Shown here: positions 17,416 through 26,524 of the stretch, piece by piece
How positions within the stretch are numbered: position 1 is the first letter of the stretch
How the letters are laid out: each line of letters begins with the position of its first letter
Source: Chryseobacterium sp. G0201
Lineage (GTDB): Bacteria; Bacteroidota; Bacteroidia; Flavobacteriales; Weeksellaceae
Assembly (NCBI RefSeq): GCF_003815655.1
Contig: NZ_CP033917.1
Span: forward strand, 1,488,001 to 1,552,000
Direction of reading: 5' to 3'
DNA: 64,000 nucleotides
Translations under genes and position numbers: made by a program
Notes under the pieces: generated by a model
What the model was told of the DNA's origin: nothing
Database searches by the model: none
Seen by the model: the letters and a program-made list of their open reading frames with translations, nothing else

Positions 17416-18098
17416 TTGTTTTTTTGATATTTCACTTCAGTTTTTTCTGCTTCTTCTAATCGTTTATCAAATTGGTTGAATTTTTTAAAGCTCTGTAAAA
17501 AGATAAAGAAACTGAAAAGTATAAGGATTCCGCCAACGATTCTTCTGATCTGATTGGCTAATTTTTGTGTTAATTTATCGTGGAATTGCTTTGCCAAAAA
17601 GATTTTAGCAAGATCAATACATAAATACGTTCCAATCACCAAACCAATATAAAGAATAAAATTACCCGTATCAGGATATTCTTTTCTCACCGAAATTACG
17701 GTAACCAGCCAGAAAAGGATAACTCCAACATTTAAAAGATTAAAGAAAAAACCATTCATAAAGGTTTTAAAATAATTTTGACTGATGATCTTTTCTTCAC
17801 CCGGCATGTGCATTTTGGTTTTCGTGACCATCATGACAATTCCGTATACGAAGATAAGGATGGAGGTGATTCTATAAAATCCGGGATGCTTGTCTATTAA
17901 ACTCACGAGGTCTGCGCTCGCATAATACGCCGCAATAATGCACAACAAATCTGCTGTAATTACTCCTACATCTAAGGCCAAGGCATGTTTTGGCCCTCTC
18001 GAGAAGCTGGTTTCTATTAATAAGAAAAATATTGGTCCGATAAAAACAAGACTCAACATGAATCCCAGAATAACAGCAGAAAGTACTAATTCAAACAT
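17412..18098 (-). CDS. LysE-family membrane transporter
   Basis: A 228-residue integral membrane protein with about six hydrophobic segments. The N-terminal GFMLSLVFIGPIFFLLIETSFSRGPKHALALDVG carries the family's conserved helix, loop and Gly-rich region. Relatives export amino acids such as lysine or homoserine; the substrate is unknown here. It is the first gene of the operon running lysE-ldcA-unknown-yraN. The last about 25 residues are highly charged and probably cytoplasmic. Confidence 0.85.
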   Translation of the reverse strand: MFELVLSAVILGFMLSLVFIGPIFFLLIETSFSRGPKHALALDVGVITADLLCIIAAYYASADLVSLIDKHPGFYRITSILIFVYGIVMMVTKTKMHMPGEEKIISQNYFKTFMNGFFFNLLNVGVILFWLVTVISVRKEYPDTGNFILYIGLVIGTYLCIDLAKIFLAKQFHDKLTQKLANQIRRIVGGILILFSFFIFLQSFKKFNQFDKRLEEAEKTEVKYQKNK

Positions 18099-18201
18099 TT
18101 AAAAATTGTTTCTCTTCCAAATTTAAAAATTATATTTCTATTTGTCGATAAAATCCAATTCTTTTAGGTTTTGAAACGCAATTTGGAAACTTTTTAAAAA
18201 C

Positions 18202-18231
18202 AAAAAGACCGCAAAATTTGCAGTCTTTTAT
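18202..18231 (-). terminator. terminator of rnr
   Basis: AAAGACCGCAAA pairs with TTTGCAGTCTTT, with one mismatch. On the minus strand a U-run follows. It lies 20 nt past the rnr stop. Confidence 0.8.
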
Positions 18232-18250
18232 ATTATATTGTGATATTTAT

Positions 18251-20404
18251 TTAATCAACAATCTTAAAGTCTAATTGTTTTTGAATCAAATTAGCTTTAA
18301 CCACTTTTATTTGAACCTGATCTCCCAGCTGGTATCTTTTACCTGTTCTTGAACCATAAACGGCATGTGTAGATTTATCATACGTATAAGAATCATCCAT
18401 AAGATCTCTTAATTTAATCAATCCTTCGGCACCGTTTTCAGGAATTTCTACCCAGAAACCGAATTCAGCAACACCGGAAATTACACCATTGAAAGTTTCT
18501 CCCAAGTGTTTTTCCATAAATTTCACCTGCATGAATTTAATTGAATCTCTTTCAGCATCAGCGGCCAATCTTTCTCTTGAGCTACAATATTTTGCTTTCT
18601 CTTCAACTTCTTCTCTACTGGTAGATTTTCCTCCATCCAGATAATGTTGAAGAAGACGGTGAGCAATCAAATCCGGATAACGACGGATAGGAGAGGTAAA
18701 GTGAGAATAATAGTCAAATCCCAATCCGTAGTGACCGATAGGATCTGTAGAATAAACTGCTTTACTCATACTTCGCATCGCTAACGTTTCAACCATATTT
18801 TCTTCGCCTTTTCCTTTTACATCACTTAGTAATTGGTTTAAAGATTCAGCTACTTTTTTGGTATTAGCCAAATCCATTTTATATCCAAAAGTAGAAACAA
18901 AATCTCTTAGAGCCTCTAATTTTGCTGGATCAGGATCATCGTGAATCCTGTAAATGAATGTATTATTTGTAGGCGATCCTTTTTTAGATAGTGAAACGAA
19001 TTCTGATACTTTTTTATTCGCTAAAAGCATGAATTCTTCAATCAGGTGATTTGAATCTTTACTTACTTTAAAGTAAACCCCGATCGGCTGATTGTTTTCA
19101 TCAAGATTAAATCTTACTTCGCTTCTGTCAAACGTGATCGCACCCTGTCTGATACGCTCTGCACGCATGATTTTTGCTAAATTATCAAGAACTAAAATCT
19201 CTTCAGTATAATCTCCTTCTTTATTTTCAATTCTTTCCTGAGCTTCCTCGTACGTAAACCTTCTGTCTGAATGAATTACCGTTCTACCAAACCATTGCTT
19301 CTGGATTTCTGCGTTGTCATTTAATTCAAAAACTGCTGAGAACGTAAATTTATCTTCATTTGGACGAAGTGAACAAACATCGTTACTTAAAACTTCCGGT
19401 AGCATCGGAACAACTCGGTCAACTAAATATACCGATGTAGCTCTTTCGTACGCTTCATCATCCAAAATAGTTCCCGGAGTTACGTAATGAGAAACGTCTG
19501 CAATATGCACCCCAATTTCCCAGTTTCCGTTATCCAGTTTTCTTATAGATAAAGCATCATCAAAATCTTTTGCATCTTTCGGGTCAATGGTAAAGGTTGT
19601 GATACCTCTCATATCCCAACGTTTAGCAACTTCTTCTTCGGTAATTCGTCTGTCGATTTTATCGGCATCTGCTTCAACTTCCTCAGGGAATTGATAAGGT
19701 AAACCATATTCCGCAAGGATAGAGTGAATTTCAGTCTCATGCTCACCAGGAGCACCTAAAACTTTGATAATTTCACCTTCAGGATTTTTATCTCCAGGTC
19801 GCCATTCTGTCATTTTTACAACAACTTTATCACCATCCTGAGCCCCTCCGAATTTTCCTTTTGGAATAAAAATATCTGTGTTGATTGATTTTTTATCACA
19901 AACAACAAATCCGAAATCTTTATGCGTAACAACCTGTAAAGTTCCTACAAATTCTGTTCTGTTTCTTTCCAAAACCTCTAAAACAGAACCTTCCAGTTTC
20001 TTTCCTTTATAAGTATAGGTGACGATCAAAACTTTATCGCCCTGTAGTGCATCTTTCACATTTTTAGAGTGAATGAAAACATCATCTTCAAGACCTTCAA
20101 CTCGTACATAGGCATTTCCTGATTGGTTAAAATCAATAGTTCCGGTTAAAGTTCCTGCAATATTCAGGTTTAATATGTATTTCCCTTTTTCAGTTTCCTT
20201 AATTCTTTCAGAAGCCTGAAGTTTATGTAAAGCCTGAATTACAAGCTCTCTCTGTCTTGGATTTTTATGATCAATTCCGTCTGAGATCTGCTTATAATTA
20301 TAGATCTTCGTAGAATTTTCAGTCATGAAACGCACGATCAATCTACCGATTTCCATCAGCTTATGATCATTTTTCTGACTTATATATTTTTTCTTTTTTG
20401 GCAT
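18251..20404 (-). CDS. rnr: ribonuclease R (RNB-family 3'-5' exoribonuclease)
   Basis: A 717-residue RNase R. An N-terminal winged-helix-like part precedes two cold-shock domains (about 70-220). The RNB catalytic domain contains TIDPKDAKDFDDAL, which holds the Mg-binding aspartates, and HFTSPIRRYPDLIAHR. A C-terminal S1 domain (GVISGVAEFGFWVEIPENGAEGLI) follows. The protein degrades structured RNA and helps rRNA/tmRNA quality control. The gene has a long untranslated leader with two perfect hairpins just upstream of the start codon, which may control its expression. Confidence 0.96.
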   Translation of the reverse strand: MPKKKKYISQKNDHKLMEIGRLIVRFMTENSTKIYNYKQISDGIDHKNPRQRELVIQALHKLQASERIKETEKGKYILNLNIAGTLTGTIDFNQSGNAYVRVEGLEDDVFIHSKNVKDALQGDKVLIVTYTYKGKKLEGSVLEVLERNRTEFVGTLQVVTHKDFGFVVCDKKSINTDIFIPKGKFGGAQDGDKVVVKMTEWRPGDKNPEGEIIKVLGAPGEHETEIHSILAEYGLPYQFPEEVEADADKIDRRITEEEVAKRWDMRGITTFTIDPKDAKDFDDALSIRKLDNGNWEIGVHIADVSHYVTPGTILDDEAYERATSVYLVDRVVPMLPEVLSNDVCSLRPNEDKFTFSAVFELNDNAEIQKQWFGRTVIHSDRRFTYEEAQERIENKEGDYTEEILVLDNLAKIMRAERIRQGAITFDRSEVRFNLDENNQPIGVYFKVSKDSNHLIEEFMLLANKKVSEFVSLSKKGSPTNNTFIYRIHDDPDPAKLEALRDFVSTFGYKMDLANTKKVAESLNQLLSDVKGKGEENMVETLAMRSMSKAVYSTDPIGHYGLGFDYYSHFTSPIRRYPDLIAHRLLQHYLDGGKSTSREEVEEKAKYCSSRERLAADAERDSIKFMQVKFMEKHLGETFNGVISGVAEFGFWVEIPENGAEGLIKLRDLMDDSYTYDKSTHAVYGSRTGKRYQLGDQVQIKVVKANLIQKQLDFKIVD

Positions 20405-20431
20405 TTTTTAATTTTCTTTATTAATTACTTT

Positions 20432-20458
20432 TGGTTTTAAAAATCATTATTAAAACCA
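20432..20458 (-). promoter_or_regulatory. perfect stem-loop in the rnr leader, start-proximal
   Basis: TGGTTTTAA and TTAAAACCA form 9-bp perfect arms around a 9-nt loop. The stem base is 27 nt before the rnr ATG, so it could influence ribosome access. It has no U-run on the minus strand suitable for termination. Confidence 0.5.
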
Positions 20459-20469
20459 CTTTTTACTTT

Positions 20470-20505
20470 AAAATCATCTAAAAATCTATTATATAAGATG
20501 ATTTT
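20470..20505 (-). promoter_or_regulatory. perfect stem-loop in the rnr leader, distal
   Basis: AAAATCATCT and AGATGATTTT form 10-bp perfect arms around a 16-nt loop, 11 nt upstream of the first stem. Its plus-strand side has a T-run, but no plus-strand gene precedes it, so a leader element is more likely than a terminator. Confidence 0.5.
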
Positions 20506-20686
20506 ATTTTTTGTTTAGTTTAAACAACTACATCAATTTTCCTTCCTTTTTTATAGTTGGATTTTTGTTTTGTATAAATTTAATACAAATATGGAGAAGA
20601 GGGGAGAAAAACCTTCTATTAAATATCTGTTAAATATTATATAGGTTTTGAGAAGTAAGTATGGAATATGTTCTCTATTCAACACG

Positions 20687-20694
20687 CAAATATA
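20687..20694 (-). promoter_or_regulatory. -7 promoter element (TATATTTG) probable for rnr
   Basis: The minus strand reads TATATTTG. A TTG lies 25 nt upstream (20720-20722), slightly farther than usual and inside the rpiB terminator. Confidence 0.4.
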
Positions 20695-20696
20695 CA

Positions 20697-20740
20697 AAAT
20701 AAAAAATAAATAAGGCTTGCAATTTGATTTACAAGCCTTT
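20697..20740 (-). terminator. terminator of rpiB
   Basis: AAGGCTTG and CAAGCCTT form the stem around an A/T-rich loop; a U-rich tract follows on the minus strand. It is 7 nt past the rpiB stop. Confidence 0.8.
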
Positions 20741-20746
20741 ATATGT

Positions 20747-21181
20747 TTAGCAAAATGCTATTTTGTCAACTCTGCCTTGGTGTCTGCCACCTTCAAAATC
20801 TGTAGAAAGAAATTGATTTACTATTTCAATAGCTACCTCTTTTGAGATGAACCTTGCAGGAATCGAAATCATGTTCGCATCATTATGCTGTCTTGCCAAA
20901 CTTGCAATCTCGGGCATCCAACAAAGAGCGCAACGAATTTTCTGATGTTTGTTCGCCGTGATCTGAACACCGTTTCCGCTTCCGCATAGAAGAATACCCA
21001 GCTCATTTTCTCCATTTTCAACAGAGGTCGCTGCGGGGTGTACAAAGTCAGGATAATCCACACTGTCTGTGGAAAACGTTCCAAAATCCTGAACATCAAA
21101 GTTTTCTGATAAATAGTTCTTAACAATCTCCTTATACTCGAAGCCAGCGTGGTCTGCAGCAATAGCAATTTTTCTTTTCAT
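20747..21181 (-). CDS. rpiB: ribose 5-phosphate isomerase B
   Basis: A 144-residue RpiB/LacAB-family enzyme. It opens with MKRKIAIAADHAGFEYKE and has the catalytic loop GILLCGSGNG (Cys66), NKHQKIRCALC, and the C-terminal GGRHQGRVDKI. It interconverts ribose 5-phosphate and ribulose 5-phosphate in the pentose phosphate pathway. I use the ATG at 21181. The open frame extends 62 codons further upstream, but that part is AT-rich, includes the promoter and resembles no RpiB. A TACATTTG element lies 38 nt upstream. Confidence 0.95.
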   Translation of the reverse strand: MKRKIAIAADHAGFEYKEIVKNYLSENFDVQDFGTFSTDSVDYPDFVHPAATSVENGENELGILLCGSGNGVQITANKHQKIRCALCWMPEIASLARQHNDANMISIPARFISKEVAIEIVNQFLSTDFEGGRHQGRVDKIAFC

Positions 21182-21218
21182 AATTCTTGAATTAAACTTT
21201 TTTAGACATATTTCCACA

Positions 21219-21226
21219 CAAATGTA
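21219..21226 (-). promoter_or_regulatory. -7 promoter element (TACATTTG) of rpiB
   Basis: The minus strand reads TACATTTG, 37 nt before the rpiB start. The same eight bases serve the divergent pgk gene. Confidence 0.5.
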
Positions 21227-21704
21227 AGTATAATGTGGATAACTCTTGAATTTTTGGGGATTAATTGTGAAAAGCCTTGTGGGTAAGTGTTGAAAAAACT
21301 TCTGAAATAAACCTTTTGTAACATTAAAAAAAGTTGTAATGAAAATTGCGTCCAAAAATTTTAACATTTTTTTTCAAAAAGTTTACTGGCAGATTTCTTC
21401 AACTTTTCCATAAATCAGTTATTAATAATTGGAATTGGGGAAAAGTTATCCATATTTGTTAGTAACCAATAGAAAAATCAGATTTACAATAGATTATAAT
21501 GTAAATAAAATGTTAGTAGCGTACAAATTAAGTGTTATAAAGTATTTCAAAAAAACTTATCCCCTAAACTAACAACACTCAACAACAACTATCATTCTTT
21601 TTTTTATAAAAGAGAAAATATTGTTGATAGGTGAGTGATGGGTTTGCCAATAACTTTTTTGAAAACTTTTGTCCGGTTGGAGCTTTTCGAAAATTTTAAA
21701 ATCT

Positions 21705-21712
21705 TACATTTG
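21705..21712 (+). promoter_or_regulatory. -7 promoter element (TACATTTG) of pgk
   Basis: TACATTTG ends 25 nt before the pgk ATG. A TTG at 21677-21679 is 25 nt upstream, slightly beyond the usual spacing. This supports the 21738 start, since a longer frame would begin before the promoter. Confidence 0.5.
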
Positions 21713-21737
21713 TGAAACGAAAATTCAACAGAAATTT

Positions 21738-22928
21738 ATGAAAACAATCAACGATTTCAATTTTAAAGATAAAAAGGCTCTGGTAAGGGTGGATTTTAAT
21801 GTTCCGCAGGATGATCAGCTTAAAGTTACAGACAATACGAGGATCGTAGCTGTAAAACCTACAGTTGAGAAAATTCTTAACGATGGAGGTTCCGTAATTT
21901 TGATGACACACCTTGGAAGACCTAAAGGAGAAGTGAAAGATGAATTTTCTCTAAAACATATTCTGAACGAAGTTTCTACTGTGCTTGGCAGAGAAGTAAA
22001 ATTTGTAGAAGAATCTATCGGAGAGAAAGCTGAGCAGGCAGCAGCAAATCTTAAACCGGGAGAAATCTTATTATTGGAGAATCTGCGTTTTCATAACGAA
22101 GAAGAAAAAGGTGACGAAGGCTTTGCTGAGCAACTTTCCAGATTGGGAGACGCTTATGTGAATGATGCTTTTGGTACTGCACACAGAGCTCATGCTTCTA
22201 CGGCAGTCATTGCAAACTATTTTTCTTCAACTAAGTTCTTCGGTTTATTGATGGCTAATGAACTAAAAGCTATAGATAAAGTTTTGAAAAGTGGTGAAAA
22301 ACCTGTTACAGCTATACTTGGTGGATCTAAGGTTTCAACTAAAATTACCATTATAGAAAATATCCTTCCGGCGGTTGATAATTTGATCATCGGAGGTGGA
22401 ATGGCATTCACTTTTATTAAAGCTCTTGGAGGAAAAATCGGAACTTCATTGGTTGAAGAAGATAAATTGCCTCTGGCTCTGGAAATTTTAGGAAAAGCTA
22501 AAGAACACAATGTAAAAGTTTATCTTCCGTCTGATACGATGATTGCTGAAAGTTTCAGTAACGACGCAGAAAGAAAAGAAGTAGATATTTACGAAATTCC
22601 TGAAGGATGGATGGGATTGGATGCTGGTCCAAAGTCAAGAGATCAGTTCAATGACGTTCTTTTGAACTCAAGAACAATTTTATGGAACGGCCCGATTGGA
22701 GTTTTTGAAATGTCAAACTTTTCAGCGGGAACTGTAGCCCTTGGTGACAGTATTGCTGAAGCTACAAAACTTGGAGCTTTCTCTTTAGTTGGAGGAGGAG
22801 ACAGTGTTGCTTTTGTAAAACAGTTCGGTTACGCAGACAAAGTAAGTTATGTTTCTACCGGAGGTGGAGCAATGCTTGAAAGTTTGGAAGGTTTGGAACT
22901 TCCTGGAGTTGCTGCCATCAACAAATAA
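21738..22928 (+). CDS. pgk: phosphoglycerate kinase
   Basis: A 396-residue PGK, standard bacterial length. It has VRVDFNVPQ and MTHLGRPKG in the substrate-binding N-terminal domain, [12 protein letters not shown], then [12 protein letters not shown] and the C-terminal [14 protein letters not shown] nucleotide-binding loop. It transfers phosphate from 1,3-bisphosphoglycerate to ADP in glycolysis. The start is ATG 21738; an upstream in-frame extension of 23 codons overlaps the promoter. No other glycolytic gene is adjacent. A hairpin terminator follows 22 nt after the stop. Confidence 0.97.
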   Translation: MKTINDFNFKDKKALVRVDFNVPQDDQLKVTDNTRIVAVKPTVEKILNDGGSVILMTHLGRPKGEVKDEFSLKHILNEVSTVLGREVKFVEESIGEKAEQAAANLKPGEILLLENLRFHNEEEKGDEGFAEQLSRLGDAYVNDAFGTAHRAHASTAVIANYFSSTKFFGLLMANELKAIDKVLKSGEKPVTAILGGSKVSTKITIIENILPAVDNLIIGGGMAFTFIKALGGKIGTSLVEEDKLPLALEILGKAKEHNVKVYLPSDTMIAESFSNDAERKEVDIYEIPEGWMGLDAGPKSRDQFNDVLLNSRTILWNGPIGVFEMSNFSAGTVALGDSIAEATKLGAFSLVGGGDSVAFVKQFGYADKVSYVSTGGGAMLESLEGLELPGVAAINK

Positions 22929-22949
22929 AATTTTTAAAAAATATATTTT

Positions 22950-22983
22950 AAAGTCTGCTGAATCTATCGGCAGACTTTTTTAT
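22950..22983 (+). terminator. terminator of pgk
   Basis: AAGTCTGC and GCAGACTT pair around a TGAATCTATCG loop, followed by six Ts. Confidence 0.85.
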
Positions 22984-23188
22984 TTTCTGATTTATCTAAA
23001 TTTTAAAAATTACTATTTTCTGAAAATGTGAAAAAAAATGGCTTTCATAATTATATTTAAAATTAAAAAACTGAAATCTTTAAGGTATTTGGACGTTATT
23101 TTAAATTGGAGCTTCAAAATGTGTGTTTTTGAAAGAATTTACTTTTTTAAAGCTTAATTTTTATTGATTTATTTAATTTCTATTCATT

Positions 23189-23220
23189 TTGTCATTCCGT
23201 AGAAATCGAAACTTAGATTT
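23189..23220. repeat. decayed dispersed-repeat fragment
   Basis: The text GTCATTCCGTAGAAATC is like the start of intergenic repeats common in Chryseobacterium genomes. It lacks a full inverted partner, so this is a weak, recall-based call. Confidence 0.25.
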
Positions 23221-23534
23221 TATTTTCATTGATGAGATTCTAAAGTAATTATTATATAGAATTATTAAATGAAATGTTTTGATTGCACACTTTGAATTTA
23301 ATGATCATACTTGGAGTGTAGGTTAATTTTTTTGTAGAATTTGATTTTAAGGCGATTTATAAATTATAATTTATAAATTTTTTAATATCTAATTTTTGAA
23401 AATTCAAATCCATTTATAGAGTTACTAATATTTTACCAACAATTTTAATTGAAATAATTGGAATTTTCCAAGATTTTCTCTTTTTAAAAAATATTGAATG
23501 AAAAGTTTGGAGTAGGAGAGGAGTTGGAAAAATA

Positions 23535-23570
23535 AAAACTCAAGAAAATATCCTGAGTTTTGCTTTTTTT
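23535..23570. terminator. hairpin terminator downstream of the methyltransferase gene
   Basis: AAAACTCA and TGAGTTTT pair around a mostly A/T loop that also contains AGAAAATATCC. Flanking A- and T-runs on both sides make it usable in either direction. Confidence 0.7.
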
Positions 23571-23621
23571 AATAGAAATTGGTGAAAATTCACCTCTATA
23601 AATGCCTTAAAAATCGATTTT

Positions 23622-24443
23622 CTACTTTTTTTCGATAATGTATATCAAACTTGAAAATTCGTTATTAAAAAGTGCTTTTACGTTAGAAATCGTTCCGTAG
23701 ATGGTTGCTTTTAGCCAAAAAAGAGGTGATTTCTTGTATTTTTCGCTCAACATAGAGATATAATAAGAATCTAAGACTAAAGGTTTTATTTTTCTCATTT
23801 TCCAATTTGGTTTCTTTGAAATTAAATTTTCCATTCCGGTTTTTGAAAAATGATAGATGTGTCTCGGTACATCATACGCTGCCCAATATTCTTTATAATG
23901 TTTTGCATCGAAAGAAGTAGGGTTGGGAACTGCAATAATTAATAATCCTTTTTCTTTTAATTTTTTATTAAAGATCTCCAGCATTTCATCCTGATTTTCC
24001 ACGTGCTCGAATACATGCCATAAAGTAATTGCATCTAAACTTCCATCTTCAATTATATTAATATTATCTAAAATTTTAGCCTTTGAAATTTTACTTTGAG
24101 CAGCTTTTCTGGCATCTGCATCAGGTTCAAAACCTAGAGTTTCAAAATCATTTTCTATATATTTTACAAATTCACCAGCGCCACATCCATAATCTAGTAC
24201 ATTGGAACCTTTATTTATTCTATCAATAAGGATGTTTTTTTTATACTGCAGATTGAAAGATTGTAAGAATTTATATAGCTTTTCTTTTAAACTTCCCGAA
24301 TCCTGATGGTGAGAAATATAGTCTTCACTTTCATAATATTTTGAAATATTCGATGGAATAGGGGAGGTCTTGAAGACTCCTTTTGTTTCTGTTTCTTTAA
24401 TTTCAAATACTTCATGAGAAAGAAAATGATCTTTAATTTTCAT
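23622..24443 (-). CDS. class I SAM-dependent methyltransferase
   Basis: A 273-residue protein with the Rossmann-fold motif I VLDYGCGAGEFVKYI (about 89-103), an acidic end of strand 2 (GFEPDADARK) and motif IV-like DAITLWHVFEHVENQ. The WHVFEHV segment is typical of MetW/UbiG-like methyltransferases that act on lipids, sugars or small molecules. The N-terminal 70 residues may act as a lid. The substrate is unknown, and no biosynthetic cluster adjoins it. It could be mistaken for UbiG, but this neighbourhood does not support a quinone role. Confidence 0.85.
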   Translation of the reverse strand: MKIKDHFLSHEVFEIKETETKGVFKTSPIPSNISKYYESEDYISHHQDSGSLKEKLYKFLQSFNLQYKKNILIDRINKGSNVLDYGCGAGEFVKYIENDFETLGFEPDADARKAAQSKISKAKILDNINIIEDGSLDAITLWHVFEHVENQDEMLEIFNKKLKEKGLLIIAVPNPTSFDAKHYKEYWAAYDVPRHIYHFSKTGMENLISKKPNWKMRKIKPLVLDSYYISMLSEKYKKSPLFWLKATIYGTISNVKALFNNEFSSLIYIIEKK

Positions 24444-24532
24444 TTAAATAACTTCTTTTAAATTAAAAATTAAGATATTTTAAGGATAAAATAATCTCAT
24501 AAATACCTTAATTTTTGCTTATATTTTATAAA

Positions 24533-24548
24533 TGTTTCACGTGAAACA
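24533..24548. promoter_or_regulatory. parS-like centromere site (TGTTTCACGTGAAACA)
   Basis: A perfect 16-bp palindrome identical to the broadly conserved bacterial parS consensus, to which ParB binds for chromosome segregation. It extends to 18 bp (ATGTTTCACGTGAAACAT). It lies 8 nt beyond the mnmG stop codon. Confidence 0.9.
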
Positions 24549-24556
24549 TTTTGTAA

Positions 24557-26419
24557 TTAACGTCCTAAATACACCATTAAAACATTAATATCAGCAGGTG
24601 ATACACCGCTAATTCTACCTGCCTGAGCAAGAGTTTTTGGTCTTACTTTAGTCATTTTTTGTTTTGCTTCTGAAGAAAGGCTTGATATTTTTATATAATC
24701 AAAGTCTTCAGGAATCTTTACATTTTCCAAACGATTTAGCTTGGCAACGTTCTCTTTTTCCTTTTCTATATAACCTTTATACTTGATATTTACCTCTGCC
24801 TGTTCTCTTACTTCATCGTCAAATTGAGAAGTAAATTCTTTAATAACATCAATATTATCTAGTTTTTCTAGAGTAATATTAGGTCTTGTAAGGAATTGCG
24901 CAGCTCTGTATGCCTGGTCTACAGGGTTACTTTCTATGCTTTCAAGGATAGGATTAATAATGCCAGGCTTTAAAGAAGTTTCTCGTAGAAATGATTCAAG
25001 TTGCTCACTTTTAGCTATTTTCTCGTTAACTCTTATTAATCTGTCTTCTTTTGCTAGACCTAGTTTATATGCCTTTTCAGTTAATCTGATATCTGCGTTA
25101 TCCTGTCTTAAAAGAAGTCTGTATTCAGCTCTAGAAGTAAACATTCTGTATGGTTCTTCGGTCCCTTTTGTAATCAAATCATCGATTAAAACACCGATAT
25201 AAGCTTCATCTCTATTAAGGATAAAATCTTCTTTATCGTGTACTTTGTTGTGAGCATTTATACCGGCAATTAAGCCTTGTCCTGCTGCTTCTTCGTACCC
25301 TGTAGTACCATTGATCTGACCTGCGAAATATAGATTTTCGACCAATTTTGTTTCTAAAGTATGCTTTAATTGAGTAGGAGGGAAGTAGTCATATTCAATG
25401 GCATAGCCTGGACGGAATACTTTTACGTTCTCAAATCCTGGAATATGTTTCATTGCTTTGATCTGAACATCTTCCGGAAGAGAAGAACTGAATCCGTTTA
25501 CATAGATCTCAACAGTTCTCCAACCTTCGGGTTCTACGAATAACTGATGTCTTGTTCTCTCTGCAAAACGGTTGATTTTATCTTCAATACTCGGACAATA
25601 TCTTGGTCCTAAACTCTGAATTGTACCATTAAACATTGGGCTTCTATCGAAACCTTCACGTAGAATTTCGTGTACTTTTTCGTTCGTATAAACGATATGA
25701 CAACTTAATTGTTTGGTTAATTTAGGTGTATCTAAATAGCTGAATTTTTGAGGATTTTCATCTCCTTTTTGTTCTTCCATTTTAGAGTAATCTAAGCTTC
25801 TTCCGTCTACGCGGGGTGGGGTACCGGTCTTCATTCTTCCGGCTTCGAAGCCTAAAGAAACCAATTGTTCTGTGATGCCAAAAGCTCTTGGTTCACCCAT
25901 TCTTCCACCGCCTAATTGTTTATCTCCAACGTGGATTAATCCGTTAAGGAAAGTACCGTTTGTAAGGACAACAGATTTAGATTTTATCTCAATTCCTAAT
26001 GAAGTTACAACTCCAATGGCTCTTCCATTTTCAATAATTAAGCTCTTAACCATATCCTGAAAGAAATCAAGATTGGGTGTATTTTCTAACGCTAAACGCC
26101 ATTCTTCGGCGAAAAGCATTCTGTCATTCTGTGTTCTTGGGGACCACATTGCAGGACCTTTTGATAGGTTAAGCATCTTGAATTGGATAGCAGATTTGTC
26201 TGCTATAATTCCTGAATAACCACCCATTGCATCGATCTCTCTTACGATCTGTCCTTTTGCAATACCTCCCATTGCAGGGTTGCAACTCATTTGCCCGATC
26301 GTCTGCATGTTCATTGTAACAAGCAGAGTCTTGGAACCTAAGTTGGCTGCTGCAGCTGCTGCTTCACATCCTGCGTGACCTGCACCAACTACGATTACAT
26401 CGTATATTTCTGATATCAT
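24557..26419 (-). CDS. mnmG: MnmG (GidA), tRNA uridine-5-carboxymethylaminomethyl modification enzyme
   Basis: A 620-residue FAD enzyme. It has [19 protein letters not shown] at the N terminus, [20 protein letters not shown], the [13 protein letters not shown] segment, [20 protein letters not shown] and a C-terminal helical domain ending [15 protein letters not shown]. With MnmE it installs the cmnm5 group on U34 of several tRNAs. No mnmE is in the window. The gene is flanked on both sides by parS-like palindromes. In many bacteria gidA lies near the replication origin, which fits the other origin signals here. Confidence 0.97.
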   Translation of the reverse strand: MISEIYDVIVVGAGHAGCEAAAAAANLGSKTLLVTMNMQTIGQMSCNPAMGGIAKGQIVREIDAMGGYSGIIADKSAIQFKMLNLSKGPAMWSPRTQNDRMLFAEEWRLALENTPNLDFFQDMVKSLIIENGRAIGVVTSLGIEIKSKSVVLTNGTFLNGLIHVGDKQLGGGRMGEPRAFGITEQLVSLGFEAGRMKTGTPPRVDGRSLDYSKMEEQKGDENPQKFSYLDTPKLTKQLSCHIVYTNEKVHEILREGFDRSPMFNGTIQSLGPRYCPSIEDKINRFAERTRHQLFVEPEGWRTVEIYVNGFSSSLPEDVQIKAMKHIPGFENVKVFRPGYAIEYDYFPPTQLKHTLETKLVENLYFAGQINGTTGYEEAAGQGLIAGINAHNKVHDKEDFILNRDEAYIGVLIDDLITKGTEEPYRMFTSRAEYRLLLRQDNADIRLTEKAYKLGLAKEDRLIRVNEKIAKSEQLESFLRETSLKPGIINPILESIESNPVDQAYRAAQFLTRPNITLEKLDNIDVIKEFTSQFDDEVREQAEVNIKYKGYIEKEKENVAKLNRLENVKIPEDFDYIKISSLSSEAKQKMTKVRPKTLAQAGRISGVSPADINVLMVYLGR

Positions 26420-26465
26420 TTTATATTGCTTATTTTAAGCCTTAACTTTTAATCTTTTTTATAAA

Positions 26466-26481
26466 TGTTCCACGTGAAACA
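26466..26481. promoter_or_regulatory. parS-like centromere site (TGTTCCACGTGAAACA)
   Basis: A 16-bp near-palindrome matching the parS consensus TGTTNCACGTGAAACA, with one asymmetric position. It lies 46 nt before the mnmG start codon, 1.9 kb from the first site. Confidence 0.88.
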
Positions 26482-26524
26482 TCGTTTCTGAATAAGATCT
26501 TAAAGAACCTGTATTCGGTATTAT

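Larger units (their letters stand above)
20405..20746. other. rnr leader and promoter region
   Basis: This 342-nt non-coding stretch contains two perfect inverted repeats near the rnr start, a TATATTTG element at 20687-20694 and the rpiB terminator at its right end. If the element is used, the rnr mRNA would have a leader of about 275 nt. No reading frame is seen. Confidence 0.6.
21182..21737. other. candidate chromosomal replication origin (DnaA-box cluster) between rpiB and pgk
   Basis: This 556-nt AT-rich gap separates divergent genes. It contains one exact DnaA box (TGTGGATAA, 21234-21242) and three near matches: TGTGGGTAA (21278-21286), TTATCCATA (21446-21454) and TTATCCCCT (21557-21565). 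Several A/T-only stretches could serve as an unwinding element. Two parS-like sites lie 2.8 and 4.7 kb away around mnmG. Together this suggests oriC, but a single exact box also occurs by chance inside a gene at 35301-35309, so the call is provisional. Confidence 0.5.
22929..23621. other. long AT-rich non-coding region between pgk and a methyltransferase gene
   Basis: These 693 nt hold the pgk terminator at the left and the methyltransferase terminator at the right. The middle is extremely AT-rich with no convincing reading frame. A fragment near 23189-23220 (GTCATTCCGTAGAAATC...) resembles a decayed dispersed repeat. No DnaA box or parS match was seen here. Confidence 0.6.

Noticed and set aside
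20747..21367. Longer rpiB frame starting at 21367
   Set aside because: The extra 62 residues include promoter sequence and resemble no RpiB. The ATG at 21181 gives the normal MKRKIAIAADHAG start.
21669..21737. Longer pgk frame starting before 21738
   Set aside because: It overlaps the TACATTTG promoter element and adds residues not found in phosphoglycerate kinases.
22217..22510. Antisense reading frame over pgk, and similar long antisense frames elsewhere
   Set aside because: They are shadows of real genes, with no family resemblance, promoter or independent start signal.
22929..23621. A second origin-like region, because of its length and AT content
   Set aside because: I found no DnaA-box-like or parS-like match in it. 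It holds two terminators and non-coding AT-rich DNA only.
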